This document shows positions 54,817 through 64,000 of a stretch of DNA of 64,000 nt, one piece after another (within the stretch, counting starts at the first letter, position 1; each line of letters begins with the position of its first letter). A program made the position numbers and the translations under genes. The notes under the pieces are model-generated. The model saw only the letters and a program-made list of their open reading frames with translations. It was not told where the DNA came from and did not search any database. The stretch covers positions 496,001 to 560,000 of the forward strand of contig NW_019028979.1 in the NCBI RefSeq assembly GCF_002105155.1, in the 5' to 3' direction. The DNA is from Lobosporangium transversale (Eukaryota > Mortierellomycota > Mortierellomycetes > Mortierellales > Mortierellaceae).

Positions 54817-54897
54817 TAGGCTTTACAAAAAATATACAATGTTCATATAATCCTTTAGTTTAAAAAGAGTTTATTCATAAAATTACAAGTTAGTTAT

Positions 54898-54903
54898 AAT
54901 AAA
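54898..54903 (+). terminator. Polyadenylation signal AATAAA for the ABC transporter
   Basis: AATAAA about 80 nt after the stop, in the 230-nt convergent spacer. Confidence 0.45.
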
Positions 54904-55011
54904 TTATTTTACAAATGGGATATAAAAGGTAAAGAAATTGCGATTTTCCTTTCTAAACATGGCATTGAGTTTACATCATGATGCATGAAGTGTGGGCCGC
55001 AAATGTCCGAT

Positions 55012-55046
<35 letters not shown>

Positions 55047-55052
<6 letters not shown>

Positions 55053-56494
55053 CCGAAGAAAATGGCCATGCTGAGGAAAATGGTCTTCTCGGAGATACAT
55101 TCTCCCGCCTGCCCTGCCCACTGCTACAGCCTCGTCCATCTCAAGCTGTCTCCACATCTTACGGACTTGTATGACTCCGTAACGATCCATCCATTGCCAA
55201 TGCTTGATCATGTCCTCCACTTTCCAGATCCAGATTGCAAACCATACCATACCATAGATAGCTCCAATGATAGCTCCTACCAGCACCTGACTAACTGTGT
55301 GGTGACCGACTTGAATACGTGACCACACCACAGACCACGCATAAAGCTGCAATAGCAGGATCAAAAACCATTGGCCAGGTGACCCTTCAGGCTCCATTAG
55401 CACCAGCTGTAACGAGATATAGCAGACAAAAAACGCAACAAGTTGTGCATGACTACTGGGCATTCCGTAATCTGGACGAAAATTATAGATTTTGCGCCTT
55501 CTCTGCCGTCTGATCTTTTGACTTGTTAATTTGGTCTTGAGTTCATTAGAAGAGTTAGCTTGCTCCTGCTGTAATGATGTTGTAGGCGCAAGGGACAAGG
55601 AGGATGAACTGATCGTTGATATAGAATTCATGTCTACTTCTTTTGTATGAGCACGGGTCGATTGAGTATCCGAAAATGAGGATGTGTTGGAAGACACGAA
55701 ACCAGAAGCTGAGGTTATGGACTCAAAAGTTACACCAGATGTGTGCAGTGCAGAAGTAGATGAAGATGAGGATGAGGAAGAAGGTGATGTAAATGAAGGC
55801 TGAGAATCCATGTCAACGCCCTCGTCCAGATTGGGTCTTTCTGGGCGAGGTTGCCGGATGATGTGTTTCAGGCACTTTGCTAACATGAGTGTCCAAGGAA
55901 TTATGAAAACCAGATAGTTGTAAGATTAGATTCAGGTCCCTCCACTTCAAGATACAGCTCATTATATTGTCATCGCACATGCCCTTTTTTCCTGAATTGC
56001 ATCATAAATCTCCACTTTTTGGTCACACATCACTCCCTCCTTTTCTCCATTTTTTTTCCCTTCTTTTGATAGGTCCGAATATGTAAAGAATGTGCTTTTG
56101 TGTATTTACTGCCTGCGTGTACTTTAACATGAAGCAGCCAAGGGCTACGACAACGAAAGAAGGTGGTTTTTGTACACTCACCAAGTACTGCACACGACAG
56201 AGCTCCTGTGCCAAAGAAAAGACAATGAAGTGTCCGAAGGTAGATGATAGCAATAAAAGTACAGGTTGATGCAATGTATCGAGTACGTTCGAACGATGGC
56301 GAGCGGGAAAAGGATAGTGACTGATAAAGCGATATTGACAAGGCTCCAAGGATGGACCTTGGCTGATTCTGATATTGGTGTCGTTGATACTGTGGCGTAA
56401 TACTTGGCCGCCGTCGCTGTTGCTGTTCCTGTTGTTGGCGAAGTAGAGAGTTTCGCAAAACCGATTCATCAAGTCCATGTGAATGAACAGACAT
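55047..56494 (-). CDS. Dolichyl-diphosphatase-like PAP2 phosphatase (DOLPP1/Cax4 type)
   Basis: Two exons in coding order: 56494-56182 and 55879-55047, giving 381 aa. The PAP2 motifs are KX6RP (KHIIRQPRP, Lys109 to Pro117), PSSH (GMPSSHAQ, His248) and SRX5H (SRIQVGHHTVSQ, Arg292 and His298). As in DOLPP1 and Cax4, the usual final Asp is replaced by Gln (Gln302). Membrane spans surround motifs 2 and 3. The family dephosphorylates dolichyl diphosphate on the luminal side of the ER so that the lipid carrier can be reused in N-glycosylation. Unusually, about 125 residues, mostly Ser/Thr and then basic, separate motifs 1 and 2; DOLP enzymes have roughly 15. Another PAP2 activity is possible. Confidence 0.75.
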
Positions 56495-57052
56495 TTTGAA
56501 CCTCTAGTTTGTAATGAATTAGATGAATGATTGGTGTCTATGTATGTGTCCGCTTGTGCGAATGGAATTTGTGAATGACGAGAAGGGCAAAAAAAGAAAA
56601 GCGACAGTCAAAAACAGAATAAAAATAGGGAGCTCAGATACACGTGATTATAGGCGTCGTGCAGCTCCCATATCCTACGATTTTCAACGCGCGTTCTCAA
56701 TCTCATCAACACTAGTCACTAAGGGAAAAAATTTCATTGGACATGCCCCTTTGATCTTTCTTTCTTTCTCTTTTCTATTCCTTGTGTACTCAGAATGAAT
56801 GTATCGGCATTGCTGCGACACGATCCACAGTTGCATTGCATATTGCCTCTGGAATCTAGTCATGTACTTCCAATTAATAAATTTACTCTTTTCATCTGTT
56901 GCGTCCTATAATTTAAAAGTCACATAATGCGCGTTCAAAAAGTTTTTCACCCTTGGAAACAAAATATTCAATGTATTGTACAACGCACACTGTGCACACT
57001 ATCGTCTATCAAAGACAGGAATGATCTAATGATGGAGTAGTAGCAGACTGAT
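56495..57052. other. Spacer upstream of the PAP2 gene
   Basis: It lies between the start of the PAP2 gene and the end of the decarboxylase gene, both on the minus strand. I see no coding exon. Confidence 0.5.
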
Positions 57053-60000
57053 CTATAGCTGCCTGGTAGAAATACCAACACGCATACCAACACGCACAAG
57101 CATCTCGATCTGTTCTTTTGATGACTGTAATAGATCTTCGTCAAATTGGATCGAGTCGGGCTCAAATAATAACACAATCGTCGAGCCACCAAAGGCAAAG
57201 TAACCATGTTCTTCCATCCTCTCTACTTCTTGACCGGGCTTCGTTGTCAAGACTATTGATCCAACCATCATGGCGCCAATTGAGCAATATGCGACTGAGC
57301 CAAACTCTTTGGACTCAATAGTCGAAATGACGCGCTTGTTCTCACCATAGACGTCTAAATGACTCCGGATCGACATTGGATTAACCGTGAAGTACTCCCC
57401 AGTGATATGCTTGGGTTCGGATATTACACCACGAACGGGTATATGAAATCTACCGTGATATAACAAACGATGATGAAACAAGTCAGTTTTTTTTTTTTTT
57501 TTTTTTTTTAAGAAAAAGAACAAAAGAAAAGCAAAAGTTGATGATTAGAGTGAGCAGAATTTTGACTTACCTATGGTAATCTTGTGGAGCTAGACGGAAA
57601 ATAGCCAAGCTTCCACCAATGTATTTCTTTGCAAGCACCTCATCCCCCAACAGTTTTGCAACTGTAAATTGTCGCCCCTTGATCCAAAACTTTTGAGCAT
57701 CTTCTATCGTTTGGAAACATGTCATGCGACAGTCTGCCACACTAACCGCCACGCGGTCGTCACCTGGGGAGGCAAGTGTCCTTGCATTTGGTTTCAATCG
57801 TCGGTAGAAGAATTCATTGAATGTTTTAAAGTTCTGAACCGGTTCCAAGACTTCCGACATATGGGCTTCAAGATTGTGGAAGCGGATAAAGGGTTCAATG
57901 CTTCTCTTCGACCTTGGGTCATCAAATTTAAGTCCCTGCTTTCTAGACATATTAGCCATGATCCTACCAACACGAATCTTTTGGGCAGGGCTCCTATAAA
58001 GCAGTCGTATACCCAGACGAATAAAGGTAGGTATTTTCTCCTCCAACATGACTCCGGTTATCCTGTCTTGTACAATAATATTGGCATTACTCTACCAATC
58101 GCCGAATGTGAAAGAATAAAAAAAAAAAAGAAAAAAGAAAAGCTGAGTGCACGGATTTGAAGAAGGCGACTGGACAAACCCAAAGTGCTTATTTGTATGC
58201 AAAGCCTACCTTGCCGATTACATATCGGCCGTAGCCAAGAGTCTTGACGACCTTAGTGATCCATTTCCGTTGCGCATTTGCTTCTGTTACAAAGTTGCCC
58301 AGGATTAGCTTGTCGAGGTTAAAACCGTCATTACCGGAGCACACTGCGATATGTGTGATCACGTCCGTTTCCAGTTTAGATCCGAGACTTGGATCGCGAC
58401 AAATGGGGCAAGAGGAAATCCTAATTACATACTCATCCTCGGATGTTTGTGGCTCAAAATCTGCCTCTGTAGGCTCAACCATATCCATGGCTTGTGGCAC
58501 GGCACCGACAGGGACCTTATTTCGTGTTAAATGCATAAATAGCTCATTATCCTGCTCAAACTCTTCATCTTCGATCGAGTCATCTGTGGAATCCTTCTCA
58601 TCAGACTCTTCCTTTCCATCTGACTCTGGGAAGGCTTCTGATTCCGGTGGTGCTACTGCAGCTGATTTGCGTGACCAAAATTTCCTAAGCCTACGCTTTC
58701 GACGCTTGCTTGGCATGCTATCATCCAAACGGACTTGACTCTCTAGTCTCTCAAACAGCTCGTCAAATGTCAATTCATCTTGATCTGGGTCTTTACCATA
58801 TGGGGTAAAGAAGCTGTCCACAGTCTTGCTTGAGAGGTTCGAGCCAAGTCCTTCGAGCATTGCCTGGATCAATAATTTGCTGAATAGACTCTTTCGTGGT
58901 TCAACATCGAATGCCTTTGCAAGGCCAAGCCAGAATCGCCGTCTCAAGTCAGTATATGTTACAAACTTGGCACGAACTTTGAGGTAAGTATCTTCAGTTT
59001 GCTTCTTGATGTTGCTTGCTATCACAACTTTAAGCACATATTCCTTCATGTCTGGATCTGTTAACTCTTTCTCATCTTCAGCGCCTGGCACTGGTGATGA
59101 AGGTCGATCGGTTTCTTGTGTTTTGGATGCATTGATTAAGGTATCGATATCCATCGTTGCCATGCCAATATAGTCGTTTCCACTCAATTTGTCCCAATCA
59201 TGAATGGAATACTTGATATGGAAAGATTCTTGACCATAATGAACTCTGAACATGAGTTTTCCACCCCATTTAGGGTTCAAATTGTGTCGAATAACACGAG
59301 TCCTGAAAATATATTTTCCGAAAGAAACAACTACGAATGGATCCATATCGAACCCTGTCCGTGTCATGTTACGAGTCCTTGGGAGATTTGAAGCGGAGAC
59401 GATCTCCATGAATACCACGCCATGTAAACTATTAGATAATGGTGCTGACGCTAATGTGGACAAACTAGAAGATGATGCTGTTCGAGTGCCGGGAGGAGGC
59501 GAAGGAGTGTCTATTCGTAATGCAGACAACCCCATAGATGGATCACCTTCACCTATGGCAACTGGAATGTCGGCTACGGCGATTGCCATGTCGTCGGCTG
59601 TATGTAGTTGACGTTGTCCTAGGCCCAGCTTATTGCGTCCGCTTGCTAGTTGAGCCCATATAGTTGCGCAACGCAGCTGTGAGTCCTTGTGAACGGGAGC
59701 CAACTCTGTATCGACGAACCCGAACTTTACCTCAACTAGGACGGAAAAAAAAGGTTTAAATTATAGATGCAGATTAGCGTCTTGTCTTGCAAGTGATGTA
59801 GTATTTAATTTTGGCAATAGGTTTTGGTCACTAAACACACCTTCACCAGTGACTTTTGAAAATTTCCCAGGGATTGATTTCAATGGAAACCATCTAGCCT
59901 AATTGGAGCAGAGATAGAGAAAACTAATGGTCAGATTTGATTTTTCACAGCATTGCATGCTACTTCACTCCACTCACAGAGAAGGAAAAAAATAGAATAA

Positions 60001-61000
60001 GGTCTATAGCGGTAATTGGCTGGAGAGAAAGGGAAATGATGCTATTTACACGATATAGTTTGCTCAGCGTTCTCGATCGGGAAAAAATGGTTCATGCTCT
60101 CTTCATGTTACTACCTTATTTTACTTTCTCTCTCTCTTACGGTATCCATAGTTAATTATTAGCAGCAAATGGCGAGAGAGAGGCAAATAGAGCAATAGAG
60201 GAAAGGATAATGATAGGCTTACAGAGAGCCGAAGACAAATGAGCAATTGAAAGGTTCAAAGCGCATGGCGAAATGGCTTATTGTATGAAAAGGGGTGGTG
60301 AAGAAATTTAATAAAGGACTTGCCTTGTTTTCGGGGTCATCAAAGTGCTTTGGAACCGCATCAGACCACAATGACGCAGACTCAAAGGGAATATAAACCG
60401 TACCGAGGTAATCATCTCGACCCCAGCGATCTTTGTCCCAGAACATGAGACTTGCCTGGTCTGGGAGCGACTGAGCTTCGACTTCGAATTCATATGCTTC
60501 ATTCCAAACGGGGTTTAATGTTTTCCGGATGACATTGGTAGTGAATTTATGACCACCAACGGATAATTTGACGTAAGGATCTGAGAAGCCGTTCTGTTCA
60601 GTCCAAAGAATAGAGTGATTAAAAAAAAAAAAAAAAAAAAAAAAAATGATCAGAAAGTGTGAGTGGATGATGCAAGTCGTCCAAATTAAGTCTATTTTAG
60701 TACTGAATTTTCTCTATTGTATTATTAAATTGATTTGGTACTGTATAATTTTTTTTATTACAGGCGTCATGCTGCAACTGTTTGACAGTGAATCTGTTGG
60801 TACTCCAATTGTGAAATTTAGTCATGCAACCATACCCTGTCTCTGCCAACAAGATTCTTTGCTCGAGAAATAAGAATTCGCATTTTAGCCACAGTAGGCT
60901 GCTCATCCTCATCATGTAGCCATTTTATTGTTGTTGTGCCTGGTGTGGTTGGTTTAGGTGCAGCTGTGGTGGATGAGGATGTCGAGACTGTTCGAGGCAT
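57053..61000 (-). CDS. Phosphatidylserine decarboxylase, C2-domain (PSD2) type
   Basis: Six exons in coding order: 61000-60836, 60593-60324, 59898-59841, 59735-58210, 58091-57571 and 57449-57053, giving 978 aa. Two C2 domains, at about 40-165 (GRDRNGFSDPYVKLSVGGHK) and about 235-350 (GFDMDPFVVVSFGKYIFRTR), should bind lipid and calcium. An acidic EF-hand-like segment (DPDQDELTFDELFERLE) follows. The C-terminal 300 residues are the decarboxylase, with EEKIPTFIRLGIRLLY and YHRFHIPVRG. The FGGST motif (Ser936) is where the precursor cuts itself to make the pyruvoyl cofactor. The reaction converts phosphatidylserine to phosphatidylethanolamine, in yeast PSD2 in the Golgi/endosome. No mitochondrial presequence is seen. 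Intron 2 is of GC-AG type. Confidence 0.93.
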
Positions 61001-61643
61001 TATGAAAGGAATGGATGCAGCAAAGGGACGCAGCGAGCGTGACTTCGAAAGAGAATAATGATGTCGATGCCTTAATGGTCGAATGGTTTAATGGGGTAAA
61101 GGAGATTTTAACGTGCAATGTTGGGGTAGAATGTAATGTGAGCGTTAGAAGTCTGTGTCCGTTTTGCGTGAGGGCGGGTATAAAAATATTATATGTCTGT
61201 GTGGGGTGCGTGCAAAAGCGTTGGTTTGGATGTGGAGGCAAGTGGTGAAGTGAACAAACAAACAAACAAGCACGCTACGCAGGATGAATTTTAGTAATTT
61301 GTTTAAGATATGAGAGTGGAGAAAGAGACTAATTGTCAGGATAAAGAGACAAGGTGGATGGTGAAAGCAAGTAAAGAGAAAAGCAAAAGCAAGAAGGAGA
61401 CAGAAACAAAGGAAAGCAAAGAGAATTATGAGTTCTGAAATGAATAGTTAATGGTCTGAATCAGCAAGAGCGGGGAATTAAAAAAAGAAAGAGGAAAATA
61501 GTAAAAAAAGCCCAAAAAAACGGATGATGATAAGACATGAGACAGGAACCAAAGCCAAACTGAATTGTTTACACTACACGAAGACATGGATGGATAGGGC
61601 TGTTTACTTTCTAATTCTCTGTTTGTAAGCAGTTTCTATGAAC
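61001..61643. promoter_or_regulatory. Upstream region of the decarboxylase gene
   Basis: Purine-rich on the plus strand at about 61290-61510 (CT-rich on the coding strand of the minus gene), in line with other promoters in this window. I see no exon. Confidence 0.4.
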
Positions 61644-61885
61644 TCAGGCAATGTCCTTCATACCCGCGGATTTGATACTGGGCGCTCGGGCTTTGGAACG
61701 GTCAGATGGACAGGATTCTGTCTAGAATTGGAAGTGAGAGCAGGAGATGTAAAGTTCAATAACACATGTTGATATATATAAATATACATCTATATATTAA
61801 TAAATACATACCGTTGCCATACTGACGTTGGCCCCTGCGATGAGAACGTTATTATCACTGACTCGGACTACGAGCCCTTCATCGC
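61644..61885 (-). CDS. Last two exons of an unidentified minus-strand gene (partial model)
   Basis: Two exons fit cleanly in coding order: 61885-61812 and 61721-61644. They join across a strong GTATGT...TTCTAG intron of 90 nt in phase 0. The upstream exon is entered in phase 1 after an AATAAG acceptor. They code DEGLVVRVSDNNVLIAGANV and then about 30 residues ending AGMKDIA plus a stop. I could not place the earlier exons, which should lie between 61.9 and 62.4 kb. I do not recognise the product; the joined frame could also be chance. Confidence 0.35.
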
Positions 61886-62479
61886 CTTATTTTTTTTTTT
61901 TTTTTTTTTTTTTTATTTCTTTATTTTCTTTTAAATTAGTCTCACTCAAATATCCTCCATAATGATAAACTATTGAAATTTCAATAAATCTTTTACACTA
62001 CACATGAAAACGATGCAACCATCTCATAATCTGAGATAAAGGCATAGGCAAGTAGCGAAGATCAGGCCACTACAAAGTCTGCTAAATATTGAGTTGTAAA
62101 ATGAACCTAACAAGGTCATAGCCATCAAAGAAGATGCGATGCTGCTGTGATATCTGAGTAACTGAGAGATGGCGAGTCTTATTAGCCTATTATGATGACA
62201 ATTGACCATCGATCTGAAAAACAGAACAGAATGTCCATCTCTGTTTTGACAACCACTGCACACTTCTCCTGTTGCTTTTTTTTATGAATGAAACAGTGGA
62301 TGTAGATTTTCTGATCCCGTGCAATTAACCTTTCAAAATGAAAAACTATGACTGTGGAAATTTTTTTTCCTTATTGTAAATAGGGAGTTTATCTAGCGTT
62401 CCTCCCCACGTAACTTTTTCCAACAATCGGTTCTTCGTTTTTTCATCAAGCCTCCATCAAAGCCTCCCGATGAATAGAA
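61886..62479. other. Region between the partial minus gene and the zinc-finger gene
   Basis: It contains a T run at about 61890-61914. It should hold the 5' exons of the minus-strand gene and the promoter of the zinc-finger gene. A short hydrophobic minus-strand frame at 62024-62263 is not convincing. Confidence 0.35.
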
Positions 62480-64000
62480 ATGTCCTCCGCCACTGACCAT
62501 ATCAATACCGATCCTTCCAGGACTTCCTCACCACCTACAACAGATGACACAGCCCGCAATGCAATCCCAGAAGTAGTGGATCCGGTCGATCCACCCGTGA
62601 CAGCGATTCAAGAGCCTCCTAGTAATGCCTCATCACCACCCGCCAACTCCCATAATGAGTTTTCCAGCACTGTGTCAGAGGATGTCAAAGCCCTGACTGA
62701 GGCCCTTACAACACCGATTCGTGAGCAGATCGAAGCACATGAGCAAGCCGCAGCAGCAGTCGTTGCAGCTGTAGGTGCATCTGTAACTGCTGAATCTCAT
62801 GCAGATCAGACTGCGCAGCCAGAGTCGACCGCCGCTCCCACAGTAGCTCCTTCTACCCAAGCCTTTGATGTCAGTAATATTGAAAGCCTTTCACCAACTA
62901 CTCAGGACGAGATTGTAAAGAATCAAGCTGCAAAGACATTGCAATTGATTGCCTTGTCTTTTAGTAACCAGGTTTCGCAAACCTCAGAGAGCGCCAGCAC
63001 TGCATCAGGGTCTGCAACAGACGATGGAAAAGCAGCCTCAGCTATGGATCCTGCTTTGGTCAGTCTTGAACAAGTCCTGAGAGAGCATGCAGCCGCAAGC
63101 GCTAGAGAAGCGCCATCAGGAGTCAATGCAGCATCCTCTTCCTCTGCGAACTCAAACTCAAAGCTAGAAGACGAAACAAACGCACTTGCACAGGCTGTTC
63201 TTAAGGCTATGCAAGCTGATGCTCTCAAGTCAAGTCAAGTCAATCTGGAGACTGACTCTTCTTCTGCATCCCTGCAAAGTGGTGCTCATCAAAATGTTAT
63301 TGACCAAAGCGAGCTGCACAGAGTTAAGCTCGAAACTGTACCCACGGGCGAAAGTAGCTCTGCAACCTCAACTTCCACATCAAATCCTAGTCGTGAGTTA
63401 TTTTTCGAGCAGGACATGGCTACAGGCAAGACTCAAGTCAAATGGATTACAGATTCAAAAACCGAGCCAAAGGAGCATGTCAATAGTGTTCTAGAAGACG
63501 CAACTGTTATCCAGTTAGCACTCCAGACGTTGATGGCGAGCACTGGTATCACAGGACTCTCAGAACTGAATGTTGCAAGTGGCGGACTATTGGCGCCACC
63601 TGTTGGTCATTTTCCTGCGCAAGGTTCAGATTTCGGATCAAGCCAGGATCCTGCAGCCCCGGAGTCACGTACAGATACAGAAGCAACAGCACCACCTCGT
63701 AAAAAGCGTAAGACGGGGGGTTCTAGCAAGCAGAACACTGCCGCATCTATTCCAGAAGGGTCACCTTCATTCCCATGTACATTTCCAGGATGTGAGAAAG
63801 TGTTTGCAAGGCTTTATAATCTCAAATCTCATTCCAGAACTCATACGGACGAGCGACCCTTTGTATGCAGTAGCTGCAAATTAGCATTTTCACGGAACCA
63901 TGATCTAAGAAGGCATGTCAAGATCCACATAGGTGATAAAGTTTTCAAGTGCGATGGCTGCGGCAAATCATTTTCTCGCCTGGATGCACTTGGTCGTCAT
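62480..64000 (+). CDS. Crz1/Prz1-like C2H2 zinc-finger transcription factor, 5' part
   Basis: One uninterrupted reading frame from the ATG at 62480 to the window edge (507 codons) with no stop, so the gene is cut off. The N-terminal 400 residues are Ser/Thr/Ala-rich, acidic and probably disordered. A nuclear signal [10 protein letters not shown] lies near 404. Three adjacent C2H2 fingers begin near 430: CTFPGC...H...H with [17 protein letters not shown], then [20 protein letters not shown], then [17 protein letters not shown] at the edge. The linkers and the DALGRH ending are those of calcineurin-responsive Crz1/Prz1 factors, which enter the nucleus on calcium signalling. Finger 3 lacks the usual Crz1 insertion. 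No clear PxIxIT site is seen. Confidence 0.8.
   Translation, partial: MSSATDHINTDPSRTSSPPTTDDTARNAIPEVVDPVDPPVTAIQEPPSNASSPPANSHNEFSSTVSEDVKALTEALTTPIREQIEAHEQAAAAVVAAVGASVTAESHADQTAQPESTAAPTVAPSTQAFDVSNIESLSPTTQDEIVKNQAAKTLQLIALSFSNQVSQTSESASTASGSATDDGKAASAMDPALVSLEQVLREHAAASAREAPSGVNAASSSSANSNSKLEDETNALAQAVLKAMQADALKSSQVNLETDSSSASLQSGAHQNVIDQSELHRVKLETVPTGESSSATSTSTSNPSRELFFEQDMATGKTQVKWITDSKTEPKEHVNSVLEDATVIQLALQTLMASTGITGLSELNVASGGLLAPPVGHFPAQGSDFGSSQDPAAPESRTDTEATAPPRKKRKTGGSSKQNTAASIPEGSPSFPCTFPGCEKVFARLYNLKSHSRTHTDERPFVCSSCKLAFSRNHDLRRHVKIHIGDKVFKCDGCGKSFSRLDALGRH

Overview
This window is nuclear DNA of an intron-rich fungus. Genes carry many short spliceosomal introns (GT-AG, two GC-AG), AATAAA-type 3' ends and fungal-type proteins: a Rua1-type regulator, a Crz1-like zinc finger, SDHAF3/Acn9, and a phosphatidylserine decarboxylase with C2 domains. 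A half-size ABCA transporter, a TMEM170-like protein, an FBXO21-like F-box protein and long A/T homopolymers in introns and spacers fit an early-diverging lineage. My best guess is Mortierellomycota; this is inference from gene content, and no rRNA or other marker is present.

Layout. 1-5.8 kb has no recognisable gene (poly-T tracts and a pyrimidine-rich block). 5.8-16.7 kb holds a polyQ homeobox regulator, an F-box/transglutaminase-like/YccV protein, SDHAF3 (minus strand) and a RING + TRAF-type zinc-finger protein. 16.7-22.3 kb is a long non-coding leader before a very Q-rich Rua1-type regulator (22.3-26.0 kb). 26.5-29.9 kb has a membrane-anchored GDSL hydrolase and, convergent, a TMEM170-like protein. 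31.8-36.1 kb is a protein kinase A catalytic subunit whose glycine loop is split by a 2.4-kb intron. 37-46.8 kb is dense: COX7a-like, uL23, Cdh1/Fzr1, a small membrane protein, PRMT1 (with an 11-nt exon) and a reticulon. 46.8-51.5 kb is gene-free. 51.5-61 kb carries a half-size ABCA transporter, a dolichyl-diphosphatase-like PAP2 enzyme and a PSD2-type phosphatidylserine decarboxylase. The window ends with a partly resolved minus-strand gene and the 5' part of a Crz1/Prz1-like zinc-finger regulator that runs off the edge.

The genes do not form an operon or cluster. Themes that recur are gene regulation (three transcription factors, PRMT1), signalling and protein turnover (PKA, Cdh1, F-box, RING/TRAF proteins), ER and membrane lipid biology (reticulon, TMEM170-like, PSD, dolichyl-PP phosphatase, ABCA, GDSL) and mitochondria (SDHAF3, COX7a). 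All exon joins below were made by hand from splice-site sequence, reading-frame phase and family conservation; every multi-exon model given as a full CDS closes in frame.

Two genome-wide habits stand out. Long pure A or T runs (about 14-34 nt) lie in many introns and spacers but not in exons. A pyrimidine-rich block on the coding strand precedes many start codons. I found no CRISPR array, insertion sequence, rRNA or convincing tRNA, and no clearly new multi-gene system. The most unusual items are the split kinase glycine loop, the micro-exon, the GC-AG introns, the RING finger with a long acidic insert and the compositionally distinct 48.5-50.6 kb island.
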